DNA of 64,000 nt from Raffaelea ambrosiae (lineage: Eukaryota > Ascomycota > Sordariomycetes > Ophiostomatales > Ophiostomataceae): contig PCDI01000005.1 in the NCBI GenBank assembly GCA_002778195.1, positions 89,908 to 153,907 on the forward strand. The letters run 5' to 3'. The notes below the pieces were generated by a model, which saw nothing but the letters and a program-made list of their open reading frames with translations, was not told the DNA's origin and did no database searches. The position numbers and the translations under genes are program-made. Each line of letters starts with the position of its first letter. The stretch's first letter is position 1. Below, in pieces: positions 53,690-64,000 of the stretch.

Positions 53690-56432
53690 TCATCGTATTA
53701 TGGCTGTCCGTGTCGCCGCCCGTTCCCGTGAGGCACGAGCACGCTCGTGGCGGATCTTGGCGGCTTCCGTGCCGTCGTCCTGGAGGGTTGCTTCGCGGAA
53801 CCAAGGATGTTGCAGGGCTTCCTTTGCAGTGATGCGCTGTGATGGGTCATAGACAAAAATGCGCTTGAGCAGATCCAGGAACTGCTTCAAGAATGGGTTG
53901 TTGCTCGGAATAATATCCTGTTCAGAAGAACTGTGTCAGCTTTTGTCTGGAGCGGCAGGAATATCAAAAGGATTTAGGGTTGCATACGCTTAGCTTTTTC
54001 ATAGCTTTAACAAATCTGCGAGAAGCCCGAGTTGTTTCGCTGCTAGGGTAATCAAGTCGGGACCGCTTGAAATACTTCGCCGCAGGGTTACCACCATGCC
54101 TAGTGGACTTAGCAACTTGCTGCACGAGGTGGGTATCAATGCGACTTTCGCAGACGGCCTCCATCATGGCCAGGTGTTCGAGATTGTCGTGTGTCTGGAA
54201 CAGGGCGTCACCTGTGAAGAACTCGACTAGAATACAGCCAATGCTCCATATGTCACAGGGGAACGACCAGCCGAGACCAAGGATGATCTCAGGTGCGCGG
54301 TAGTGGCGCGTGGACACAACAGAAGAATGGTATTCGTCTTGGAACGTCGCTGACCCAAAGTCAATAAGCCGGATTTCGGTGTCCAGCAGGACCTTGCGTT
54401 GAGTGGCCTGGCGGGCGACAGTGGTGGAAGACGATGGAATTTTGCGGTTGTACGTGAAAGTCTGATAGTTGGCGTCCACAAGCAGGATGTTCTCGGGCTT
54501 CAGATCGGTGTGGATCAATTGCAGGTCATGCAAGACTGTGAGATGTTAGCATGAGAGTGTCTTTTTAAGGTGTCCAAATGGAGCGATAAACTCATGAGGT
54601 TGAAGAGGAGCTAATCACCGTTGGTGAAGGGCGTACGAACGAGGGGAAAGGAGAGAAAGGAGAGAAGAGATGCATTGGCAAAGAAAAGAGAAGGATAAAA
54701 AATAACTTACAGGCAACACTCGTGAACAGCTGCCGAGCAAAGCTCTGGATCTGACTGTTTGGGAACGGCACAAATCCATTGCCCTTTAAAAAGTCAAAGA
54801 CGCTCTGGTCCAATAGGCTCATGACTATGCAGATGTGGCCGCGGAAGTCAAAGCATTCGCGGAGGTGGATGCAGCGGTTGCGGTTCTCGCGATCGTTCGC
54901 CTTGAGCGTTTCAAGCACCCGCAGTTCGATACGCGATGCATCGCGGTACTTTTGTACGGAGCGAATGATCTTGATGGCGACCAGCTCATTCTTCCGGCGA
55001 TCACGCGCCTGGACAACTTTACCAAAGGTTCCCTGTCCCAATAGTTTGACCATTTGGTCTGTGAGAATGTCAGTAAATCAATCATCTGTACTTACAACCA
55101 TTAGGGGGCACAGGGAGAAGTGTCCACAAGGGGGGGAAACATACATCGCTCTGTGAGATCGGCATCCGGAATGACAATGTAATGTCCATCATCGTCGTCC
55201 ACCTTGACGTTTCTGTTGTAGTGTGCCTAGTGAGGGAAAACGTGTCAGCAACGAGTGGCTATATACCCGCTGCACCAAGAAAAAGAAGGGGAGGGACTCA
55301 CATCATGGATGACTTTGACGTCGACATCGGGGGCCTTGACCGGCGGTAGAGGCGGTGGGCGGTAGTGTGTGAAGGACGGGCCCAAAGCAGCGATATCACG
55401 ATCTCGCTTCTTGGCCTCGTTCGCGAGCTGCTGGCGGGTGGTCCTCTTTCGCTTCTGGCCAGCCACGCTGGCATCGTAGTCGTACGTACCATTGGTAGAT
55501 ACGAGCGACGTCGCGGCAGTGTTGACGGCGGTAGAAGACGTGTAGTTGGACGAGTGTGAGTTGGAATTGGAGTTGGTGCGTTCGCTGGAGATTGTCGAGC
55601 CGCTGGATTGCGGGTAGGTGTGGACGGGGTCGTAGCGGGCAGCCGCGGTCAGAGGCTCGTCCTGCCGCCTCCGCTTCTTGGTCAGATGGCGATCGACAGC
55701 AGCAGGGTCTTGCTGCCGCTGCTGCTGCTGCTGTTGTGGGTGGCTGTTGTATTGATAGATGCCGTTGAGAGTCGAAGACGAGGTATTGGCAACGCTGGCA
55801 GGAGCGGCAACAGCGCCTTTGCTGCTGCTGCGGCCATTGGGAGGGCAATGCACACCGTCGTCACGTTCGGGTGTGTCTTCGATGACGATCACTTCTTGTG
55901 GCAGACCATTCTTATAGAAGTTTTCCCAGTCAGGCGGACCCGACCGGCGCCGCTTACGAGGAGGCTGTGAGCCACTGTTGGACTGCGAGCTGGTGGCCAT
56001 GACGGCCTGCCGTACAGTCTCGGCCGTGGCAGTGGATGACGCGGTGGTAGCCGATGGTGCTGCCACAGCGGCCTTGGATTGTTTGGGAGTGTAGCTGGGC
56101 GATGCGGCGCCGTCGAGTTGGCCGGCGGCGTGGTGATTGGCGTGAACAGGGTTGTTGTGGTGGTGGTAGACAGCCCGCGAGTGGGCTGAGGAGGCAGCCG
56201 TGCTGTTGCCGTTATTCATAGTCGAGGCAGCGTGGTGTTGCTGGACGGTGCTGGCGGCGACCGAGGCCGGGGAGTAGGGGGCGTACGATGACGAGGGCGA
56301 CGAAACTGACGAGGCGCCCAGGCGAGACGAGCCCGCACCTGGGAGAGTCGACCGGTAGGACGACTGGTGTGCAAACGGATAGCCAGCGGCGTATGGAGGC
56401 AGCGTCGCGGTAGCCGTCGTGGGTGTCGACAT
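53690..56432 (-). CDS. LAMMER dual-specificity kinase
   Basis: Five exons: 56432-55302, 55226-55145, 55058-54711, 54535-53988 and 53917-53690, about 778 residues, GTGAGT/GTATGT/GTAAGT/GTATGC donors. The N-terminal 370 residues are Ser/Thr/Pro/His-rich low complexity with an RKRRRSG stretch. The second exon rebuilds HDAHYNRNVKVDDDDGHYIVIPDADL, the family-specific lead-in. The kinase core has LLGQGTFGKVV, VAIKII, IHTDLKPENILL (T where most kinases have R, a family feature), LIDFGSATF, STRHYRAPEIILGLGWSFPCDIWS, and the LAMMER signature in variant form EHLAMMEAVCES. Relatives are Kns1, Lkh1 and CLK kinases, which phosphorylate SR-type splicing factors and regulators of growth and flocculation in the nucleus. 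The start at 56432 follows the only ATG in the open N-terminal frame. Confidence 0.92.
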
Positions 56433-57550
56433 GGTGTGGGCGAAAGAGGATTGCGGGTGTTTCGAAGAGCCTCTCGCCAACACGGTGAGCAGAGAGGAGG
56501 CAACAGCAGTCAACGGACGTCAACAGAAGGTCGACGACGCAGCGGACAATCAGAGATGGCGACGATGGAGAGAGGAAGACGACGGGGAGGGAGAGGAGGA
56601 GATGAGAGTTTTGAGGCGTGCAGAGAGGCGTAGGGAGCGTCCTGCGCGAGTGCTGAGAAACGAGTGCTGGCAGACGTCCTCAGCGTCCTGGCCGTTCCCG
56701 TGTAGCCTTTCGGATGGTGCGCAGGGGCGACGGTCGGGCGTGGTTTAGTGAGCGGCAGCCCTAGAGCACAGGGTCTGTTTTGGCGTTGTTTCCCTTTTTT
56801 TCTTCTTTGCCTGGTCTCTGCGGCTCTGTTTCCCGTTGGTTGGTTGGGCTGGCTTTTTGGGTGTATTTTTATTTTTTCAAACGGGGGGTGGTGCCGTGTG
56901 GGCGGGTTTTGTTGGCTGGCTATCCTGGGCACAGGAATCGACCGTTGTTTCTCGGCTGGTCGTGCGGCTTGTCTTGGGGCCGACCTTGGGTTGTTGGTCG
57001 TTGCTGGGTAGAGTCGGTCGACTGCAGCGAGAAGGCTCGTCGCTATGGCTGTGTCGGGAGCATTGGTGAGGCACAAGTGAGCTTGGAGGACGAGGAATGA
57101 AAGGGCACGTCAGAAAGACGCCAGAGGGACGCAAGAAGGCGTGTGGAACAGCCACAGGCCGTCGGAAGAGCGAGGCCGCTTTTTGGGTGGGCGGGCTGTT
57201 GGCTGCGGGTCGGCTTTGGCCAGGCCTGTTCTGGCGGCGGTAGGCCTTGCTGGTAGTGCTGGTTGTTGTGGTGGGCCGTTCTTGGTAGGGCCTGCAGGTA
57301 AGAAAGATATTTCTGATCTTGTTTGGTCTTCGTTGTCTTCGTTTGGGGGCTTTTTAATGACTATTTTGGCGTGCGAGTCGGGCGGATGCAGTCGTCGATT
57401 GTCGAGCGTCGACGAGAGCGAGGTCAGAATCAACGACGATGCGAGGAAAACGAGGGGAAGAGGCTGAGAGGCGCCGGAAGCTGGGGGCAGAAAACCCAGT
57501 TTTGTTGTCGTCGTATCCAGTGTCTCTGTTGGGGTGGTGTGCGGTTTGTC

Positions 57551-57600
57551 GTGGTTTCTGTGGTTTCTGTGGTTTCTGTGGTTTCTGTGGAATCTGTGGT
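57551..57600. repeat. 9-base tandem repeat (TGGTTTCTG)
   Basis: About five copies of TGGTTTCTG head to tail, the last with an A substitution, in the LAMMER kinase upstream region. Confidence 0.75.
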
Positions 57601-59824
57601 TTTGGGGGTCTGGCGGGAAGCGGAGAACCTCCCCTGGGAGCAGCAGCGAATGGCTGTGGCCACAGCTGTCGGCCGGGGCGGTGGTCTGGTGCGAGGGGAG
57701 GAAGGAGCGACCGTGGACCGTGCGGTGGACAGTGCTGACCCTGACGAGTGGCTCCTCTCTCCCTCTTTTACCAGCGGTGCTGCCGTGCGTGCTGGTTTCT
57801 TATCAGCATATCGGGTCCGTCGGCGAAGAGCGGGCATCGCACAAGCATCGGGCATGCGTTTGTCAGTCTGTTTGTGTCGTATCCATTCTGTTGCTCTTGT
57901 CTATCTAGCCATGTATTCCTCTGCTGCTCACTCGCGAAAGAGTGTCCTAATGAGGCCCCTTTGCGGCGTTTTCGTCGCCTTCCTGGCTAGGTTCTCACTG
58001 TGAGAACACCCGACAGCCACTGTGCCAAGTAGCCGCTATGGGAAGGAGCCAAACGCGCTGGGCCAGGTACAAAATAGCCCTGACAAAGCAGAAGAGGAGA
58101 AAGGAGCAGGTACATAGTATCTTACATAGACTCACTCGCGTGAATCACCAGTTGTGGACCGTGAATAATACCTAAATCGTGAACTTCGGAATCTCTCGAG
58201 AACAAAGGCAGGTTTAAGATACTATAGTACAATACGAGGACACAACCGTACAAGAATCGGGCACAGCAACGCCGACTCGCTCGATGACGCCTGCGGTCAG
58301 AGTTGCCCGGTACTCCCTCCCCTATCTGAGGATTTCGGCACACTGAATTATGCCGCCCTCCGCTAAAGTCTTCCCACCAAATTAATTCCCTGATCCACTG
58401 AAGAGGAAGCCACAGCAAGGCGTCGCCGCAAAGACAGCCCATTTGCTCTCTTTGCTGTCCGTCCCTTGTCCCTCGTTCCTGTTGGGGACCCGCCCCCTGT
58501 GGTGTGGGCGCTTTGGCCCAAGCCTGCTCTTTCTACTGCGATCCCACCTCTCCCTCCCTGCTGTCTCTGCTGTGTCTCCCCCTTTGCTTCCGGATGGCCA
58601 TCAATCAGCAATCCGGAACAGAGTTTCTTGCATGGAGGGGACAAGGGGGGGTTGAGTGTTGTGAAGTACCTAATTGCAGGAGAGGAGAAGGGGGAGAAAC
58701 GACCGCGCGATAGAATGGAACAGACGCACGAACAGCTGGCACAACAGCTCCAACCTACTCGTACGAGTACACAAAGCACGACAAGGCGCGAAAGCAGGAC
58801 AAAGACGAGGCCAAAAAAACCCACGCCAGCATGATAAGGCATGTCTTGTTGCCTTTGATCCCCACGGGAATACCCACTGGTCTCTACGCAGAAAGAAAGA
58901 AAGAAAGAAATACGTAGAATACGGTCCGTATTGTGTGGGCAACAGCTCTCTGGGGGGGCGGTGGTCGTCGGAGCCAGAAAATCGCCACTAACTAGAGCCC
59001 AGAGACCCCAGATAAATCCATTAATCCAAGCAGACCCGGACGACCCACGCCTCTAAGCCGTCTTCGAAAAGAGGGCGTGTTTCGCCCCCAGATGTCTTTC
59101 AAGCGATCTTACTGACGCCTCAATCCATTTTTTTTTTTTCCTTTCTTCTTTCGTTGTGGTGTTCTGGCATTCTGGTGCGCGGCACACTGTCCCATACTGT
59201 GGGTCGCAATGTGCTTGCGATCTCCCGTGCAGCTGGGAACAGTCGACAGGCGTACAGCGCGAGCGCGAGCAAGAGAGCGAGAGAGAATCAGCGAGCGGCA
59301 GAGGGAGGAGACGCCGGGGAATACGTCTGGTTGGTCCGCATGCGCGGTTCCTTGGCGTCTACTGGCTGCATCCCAAGCCGAGGGGGGTGGAAGGGAACAC
59401 CTGTGGTGGTGGAGCGGAATGCAACTGGACTGGCCGGCCGTGCATGCTGGAGACTGCAGGCCTCTCTGCAGACGTGAGAACTGCAGGAGGAGCTAAGTGC
59501 CAGTGGCCTCTTGACTCTCCGTCTCCTCTCTCTCTTTGCCTAATTTCCTATTTTTTTTTTTTCTGTTTCGTTCCCCTGTAAGCATGGGCAGACTCGACGC
59601 TACCAGTGGGATGTCCACAAGACGCATACGGTGTACTCGCACAGGATGCACGCAAGATGCACGTACTACGAGTATGTACGAGTAGTAGCAACAAATTACG
59701 ATGAACCGTTGGGAAGGGAACTCCCACGGAGGCCATGTACGAGTACAAAAAGTATCTCAGATACGCCCGATGTACGGCAAGGCACAGTGGCTGCAGGAAG
59801 ACTGGAAGACTAGGGAGGCAGCAG

Positions 59825-59897
59825 GGACAAGACCGGACAAGACTGGACAAGACTGGGCGAGACTGGATAAGAGCGGCAAGGAATGGGCAAGACTGTG
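59825..59897. repeat. 10-base minisatellite (GACAAGACTG)
   Basis: Six to seven imperfect GACAAGACTG-type units run in series, degenerating to GGCAAGACTG at the right end. Confidence 0.7.
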
Positions 59898-60395
59898 AGG
59901 CACATCATCTGCGAGCTCCCCCCCTCGACTGCCTACTGGACCACTGACGAGTACGAGGCGTCAACGACTCCGCAAAAGTGGCTCTCCCAGTGCCTTAGCG
60001 CTGTCAGGCCAGCGGAAACAAAGTACGGAGTAAGATACCTGCGGAGTTGTAGGGAGCGTGATGGCATGCTTGCAGAGAGGAGTCTAGCAAGGAAACGAGG
60101 GCCTTCCCGAGTGAAAGTGAATGAGCAGTAAACGAGAAACGCCAGTTGAAAAGACGACTGAGTTCGACGTGCAAAAAGGAAGCAGACAAAGGAGGGCGGG
60201 CCAGTCTTTGAAACTACTCGTAGAATGAACAAAAAAGACGTTGTTGGCCGCGTTTGGCAGATGCAGATTGCAGCACATGGCACAGAAAAGAAAGGAGTGG
60301 GAGGGAGAGACAGTCGGATCAAAGAAGACACCACACCATATTAGAGAGACACCCGCGAGAAAGAGCAGCATTCGGGCACGGCTTGCAGGGTCACG

Positions 60396-60416
60396 CCCCC
60401 CCCCCCCCCCCGGGGG
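60396..60416. repeat. C16 G5 tract
   Basis: Sixteen C residues are directly followed by five G. The tract is self-complementary in part and a likely site of polymerase slippage or assembly error. Confidence 0.75.
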
Positions 60417-62593
60417 AAAGGTGGGCAGGCAATTCTCCCACGCAGTCCGTCACGCACCCCCATGAAAATCCCAGATTCCATGGCCAGATGGACACCAGAG
60501 GGGCACCAGATGGACACCAGATGGACAGATTCATATCCATAGTATCCTTACTATGTGGTTATGTCACGACAAGCTGATTCTCGGGCATGTCGATCCACCT
60601 TTTTGCCTACAGTGGAGTGGACGGTGTATCTTACAGGCCAGGAGAAAGGTCCGGGGATTTGTCCATTTCTACATAGTAGTTAGTTACTGCATAGTGCCTG
60701 GCCTGCGTTTTATTTTTTGTCGCCTCCCTTTGGCCCTTTTTTCATTGCCGAATTTTCCACAGTTCCTTTCATCTCGGGACTGAAAGGTCCATTTCCCATT
60801 CAACCGCCCAAAGTGCAATCGCGTACAGAAATACAAGCGGAGAAAGAGAGAAAGCATGAATCAGGGGGGGAAGGTGAAGAATGAAAGCACTGTAACTACT
60901 CTTAAAGAGTGCTGTGAGGTCGTACTCGTATGAGGGAAAGCAAGGGACAAGCAGATAAAAGATTGAGAAGAAAAAAAAAGCCCTTCGAGACCCTGCTTGG
61001 GTTACTTCCTATTCCCAAGCGAGCAAACGGGCTTAAGACAAGCCCCGGCAGACCCGAATTAAAACAGGAAAGGCAGAGGGAAACCGAAAATCGCTGCTGG
61101 CGTTTCGCGTTGGTGTCTACTCGTATGGCGGTCTCTGCGTGTTTTGTCTCTGCGTGCAGCAGTGTCTGTGGTTCTGTCCCTGGTTGTCGACCTGTCTGCA
61201 CCAGCAGTGTCTGCACCAAAACTCCATCCGTCACCCTGCGAGTACGAGGCGTGTTTCTGTTTTTTTTTTTTTCTTGTTTGGCTGGCTGTTTCGGGAGAAC
61301 CTTCCCAGCCAGACGATCGGGGACAGAGACGCGGAGGTCCAAAAAACAAATGATAGTAAAACAACAACGGAAAACTACCAAAGTAAAATCGGCCAATGGC
61401 CCACCCATTCAATGTGTGCACTTCAACGCCACTGGCAGGACGGCGTGCCCAAAAGGCAAAGGGGGGAGGGCTGTCGAAGGGGGGAGAGACTACGAGTCTC
61501 GTCAAAAGTCACATTGAAACAAAGGGACAGACGCCACCATTGACCACTCTCTATTTTCTCCCCTGCCCACGGCCAACAGATGCACGCCCCCCTATCATCG
61601 AAGATCGGGCATTTGCCTCAGTAAGTTCATACTATGTAACTACTCGTACAAAGCAGAGGCCAAAAGGAAAGTGAGTCGCAAGCCCCTGCTGAGAAGCAAA
61701 CCCTCGCTCGGGAAGGAGCAAATAACCCGCTCCTTCCACATACATACGAGTAATGGTAGTTACTCTTTCTACTCTTCGGCAAACCACGTGCAACCCCTTT
61801 TCGTCGGCAAAACCCCCATTTCACTTTTGTGCATGTCAAGCCGAGGCTGTCCTGTAAAAAGAGCAATCAGCTAGTAACTAACACTGTCCTTTCTACGAGC
61901 TTTCTTGTATCCACAACTTCGTACGGGTAGGAACGAACATTCGAGCGCAGCACTTCGGTCTCATTCACTGCAGAACTGTAAACCCTTGCGTCGCAAACCT
62001 TGCCACAGACGTACCCACCAAGCTTTCTCTCTTTTTTTTCGTGTGGTGTCGTTTTTTGTCTCTGTTTTAATGATCTTTCCGGCTCGTCGATCTTCCAGTG
62101 CCCACCCTGGTGTCAGTTTACATGGCAGGGTTTCCTCATGGTTGGATGAAACGCAGCCAGCGACATGTCGGAAGCACAATATGGCTATGAATCATTCTGA
62201 ATCGCCCTGAATCGTCTGAACAGACCCCAGCTGCAGAGCCACTTTCAGACAGATGGTGGCCCAGGAGAGAGTTTTCAAACGCAAACATTATTTTTAGTTT
62301 CCCATAAGAAGCTTTCTATACAGCATGGGGGTATACCTCATACCAGGCACATCCAGGCCTCCTTTTCTCCATTTTCTTGTTCTCCTGACGTTCTTCTTGA
62401 CATTCGCCTTGTTGACAAAACACCAAAATTTTCTCCTGGGCTGTGTGCAAAGATCTAACTACCAATCAGCTCTTTTGTTGGCTCTAAAACGAAAAACCCA
62501 GCATGGGATCAATGACGTCTCGTTTAATTTTGCTTCTCTTTTCCTTCGTCGTCGTTCATCTCCATTCCCATACCCATATACTCTCGTTCCTTG

Positions 62594-63720
62594 CTAGATA
62601 CCCCGGTTGAATTCAACATAGCCCCCGGCTCCGCCCCGGCCGTGGAAATCCGGCTCCAGGTGCTCTGCCAATATCTTTTGCCGCTGCGGGAACGCCGCCA
62701 GCGCCAAAGGCAGCACCGCATAGCTCGTCACCAGGATCAGGCCCAAGTTGATGGGCATCGTCATCTTGGGCCGCTGCTGCAGCCAGGCCGTCCGCTGTAG
62801 CCGTACCAGGATCAGCGGCGGGATCACCATGATGGGCGAGCTGTTGAGCACGCGGGAGAGGGCGGTCTCGCCAACGGCGAGAGTGGCCGCCTTTTTGCTC
62901 TTGCCGAGACTCTCGGACGAGGTGTCCCGGTAGACGTCGATGCCCGTGCGCATCTCCTCGCCACGCATCAAAAATACGTTGAGGGCACCGGCGCTGGCTA
63001 CGGCGGCAAACGGCACTAGACGGCCGAGCACCAGGCGTGTGGATGGTGAGAGCCGGGTCATGCGCGGGACTAAGCTGTTCAGACCGACGGCAACGGAGCA
63101 GGAAGCGCCGACAGCTAAGAAGTACGACTCAGCCAGCTTGCGGTAGGTCAGCGGCGACGATTTGTTGGCATTGGCGTTGTTGATGGCGACATTCAACGAC
63201 TGGTTGGCTACCTGCCAGAGGATGGTACCAGTGGTACCAAGGCCGGGAGTGAGCATGCCGGCCGTGACCACCAGGTTGGACAGCACGAAGCAGGACATGC
63301 GGAACGGTAGCATGACCGGCTCACCAGTGTCTATTTTGTGTTAGGACCGCTCACATAGGCAACAAGGTAAGATACAAGTATCGCGAGTAACCCACCCGGA
63401 TGCAAGGTCGAGTCGACAATCTTTTTGGCCTGCCATATCTCGGGGGTCATCTCCTTGACCTCGCCCTGCTTGTAGGCAATGATGGCCTTCTTAGCCTGCT
63501 CGAGCCCTGTCCGGCCGACAAGCAGAGTCCTGTAGCAGTATGTTAACTCACTGGCTTCGCCCATTGAACACACATGATGGAGAGTCTCAGTCATGGTCTG
63601 GTCCGACCCCTCTCACCTTGGGTCTGTGATGCCGGCCGTATGCTGCACCCGGCCCCAGTACGTGCTGAGGTCATACTGGGAGGCCGGCAGCTCCCGGCTG
63701 CCAGGCAGCGATGCCGACAT
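62594..63720 (-). CDS. FSF1: Sideroflexin (mitochondrial inner membrane carrier)
   Basis: Three exons, 63720-63617, 63529-63396 and 63330-62594, give 324 residues; donors GTGAGA and GTGGGT, acceptors CAG and TAG. The joins rebuild DLSTYWGRVQHTAGITDPR-TLLVGR and STLHP-DTGEPVMLPFRMSCFV, exactly the family's conserved blocks. The protein then has GMLTPGLGTTGTILWQVANQ and SLNVAINNANAN (sideroflexins have a matching ANQSxN block), followed by several hydrophobic helices (FLAVGASCSVAVGLNSLV, VLGRLVPFAAVASAGALNVFL and LGLILVTSYAVLPLALAAF). Sideroflexins sit in the mitochondrial inner membrane; the human SFXN1 carries serine for one-carbon metabolism and yeast has Fsf1. The length is normal and the start at ATG 63720 is right at the family's usual N-terminus, with no presequence, as expected for this family. 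Confidence 0.93.
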
Positions 63721-64000
63721 GCTTTGTAGGAGGTACGGGAAGGTAGGAGAAGGAAGGAAGTTGGCAAGGCGGCTGCGAGCACGCAATCGATATAGCAACA
63801 GTCAGTCTTGATAGACAACCAATGTGGATGTGGCAATGCAGGCACCCCTACACAGGCAGGTACTCATACACGTGCACACATGCACACGCACGCACGCACG
63901 CACATACACAGTCTACTCACTTACTCACGCACACCTCCCAAATAAGAAGCTGTACCTGAAATTCTATTTCCCTTGCTCCCTCGTGGTGTGGAGTTCTGGA
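63721..64000. other. Sideroflexin promoter side with CACG microsatellite
   Basis: No gene. Alternating CACACG/CACGCACG runs occur around 63,875-63,905. This is the 5' region of the sideroflexin gene and ends at the window edge. Confidence 0.45.

Larger units (their letters stand above)
56433..62593. other. Very large gene-free spacer
   Basis: Six kilobases with no defensible gene. The first 1.3 kb is the promoter side of the LAMMER kinase and includes a 9-base tandem repeat (57551-57600). From about 58,100 to 61,900 the TACGAGTA/TACTCGTA and TACTATGTA words recur (58757, 59667, 59739, 60219, 60924, 61117, 61641, 61743), with microsatellites such as GAAA near 58,896, a 10-base repeat at 59825-59897, a 10- to 12-base repeat near 60,490 and C16G5 at 60,396-60,416. 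The region after about 62,000 is AT-richer and must contain the 3' untranslated region of sideroflexin. Confidence 0.5.

Noticed and set aside
60902..61517. Opposing frames of 168 and 195 residues
   Set aside because: Both are low in recognisable features, overlap each other, and cross repeat words and homopolymers typical of the spacer.

Overview
This is nuclear DNA of a filamentous ascomycete. Genes are eukaryotic, with short GT-AG introns bearing fungal-type donors (GTAAGT, GTATGT, GTGAGT) in the UDP-glycosyltransferase, Dip2-like, class II phosphodiesterase, LAMMER kinase and sideroflexin genes. Coding DNA is GC-rich, untranslated leaders are CT-rich, and spacers of up to 6 kb carry homopolymers and short palindromes. 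The gene set (C-methylating reducing-PKS relic, Zn(II)2Cys6 regulator relic, fungal Dip2/CPS1 protein) fits Pezizomycotina, probably Sordariomycetes. A closer placement (for example Ophiostomatales) is only a guess. The window opens with 21 G, which looks like a contig end.

Layout. 0-2.4 kb: broken protein-kinase relic. 3.3-7.3 kb: a divergent pair, a UDP-glycosyltransferase with a homopolymer frameshift and a gutted highly reducing PKS whose KS start, C-methyltransferase and enoyl-reductase scraps are all that remain. 7.9-10.4 kb: App1-like phosphatidate phosphatase. 10.4-16.3 kb: gene-free spacer with many TACGAGTA-type palindromes. 16.3-19.1 kb: two-helix membrane protein with Pro/Gln repeats and a charged coiled coil. 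19.7-22.3 kb: decayed Zn(II)2Cys6 regulator. 22.5-24.9 kb: Drs1 DEAD-box helicase. 25.8-31.7 kb: Dip2/CPS1-like double adenylation-domain protein. 34.2-37.1 kb: unrecognised nuclear-looking protein. 40.8-45.3 kb: class II cAMP phosphodiesterase, EthD-domain protein and a secreted GH16-type enzyme. 45.8-48.9 kb: tRNase Z. 49.4-52.0 kb: unrecognised His-tract protein. 53.7-56.4 kb: LAMMER kinase. 56.4-62.6 kb: second large spacer. 62.6-63.7 kb: sideroflexin.

Most genes are independent housekeeping genes (ribosome assembly, tRNA 3' processing, lipid control, cyclic-nucleotide turnover, mitochondrial transport). The exception is the left end, where three disabled or disrupted genes of secondary-metabolism type, plus a regulator relic further right, suggest an eroded accessory region interleaved with conserved genes. 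I found no complete new multi-gene system. The best leads are the two lineage-type orphan proteins, the composite membrane/coiled-coil protein, the hairpin flanked by a direct repeat at 45.4 kb, and the palindrome families of the spacers.
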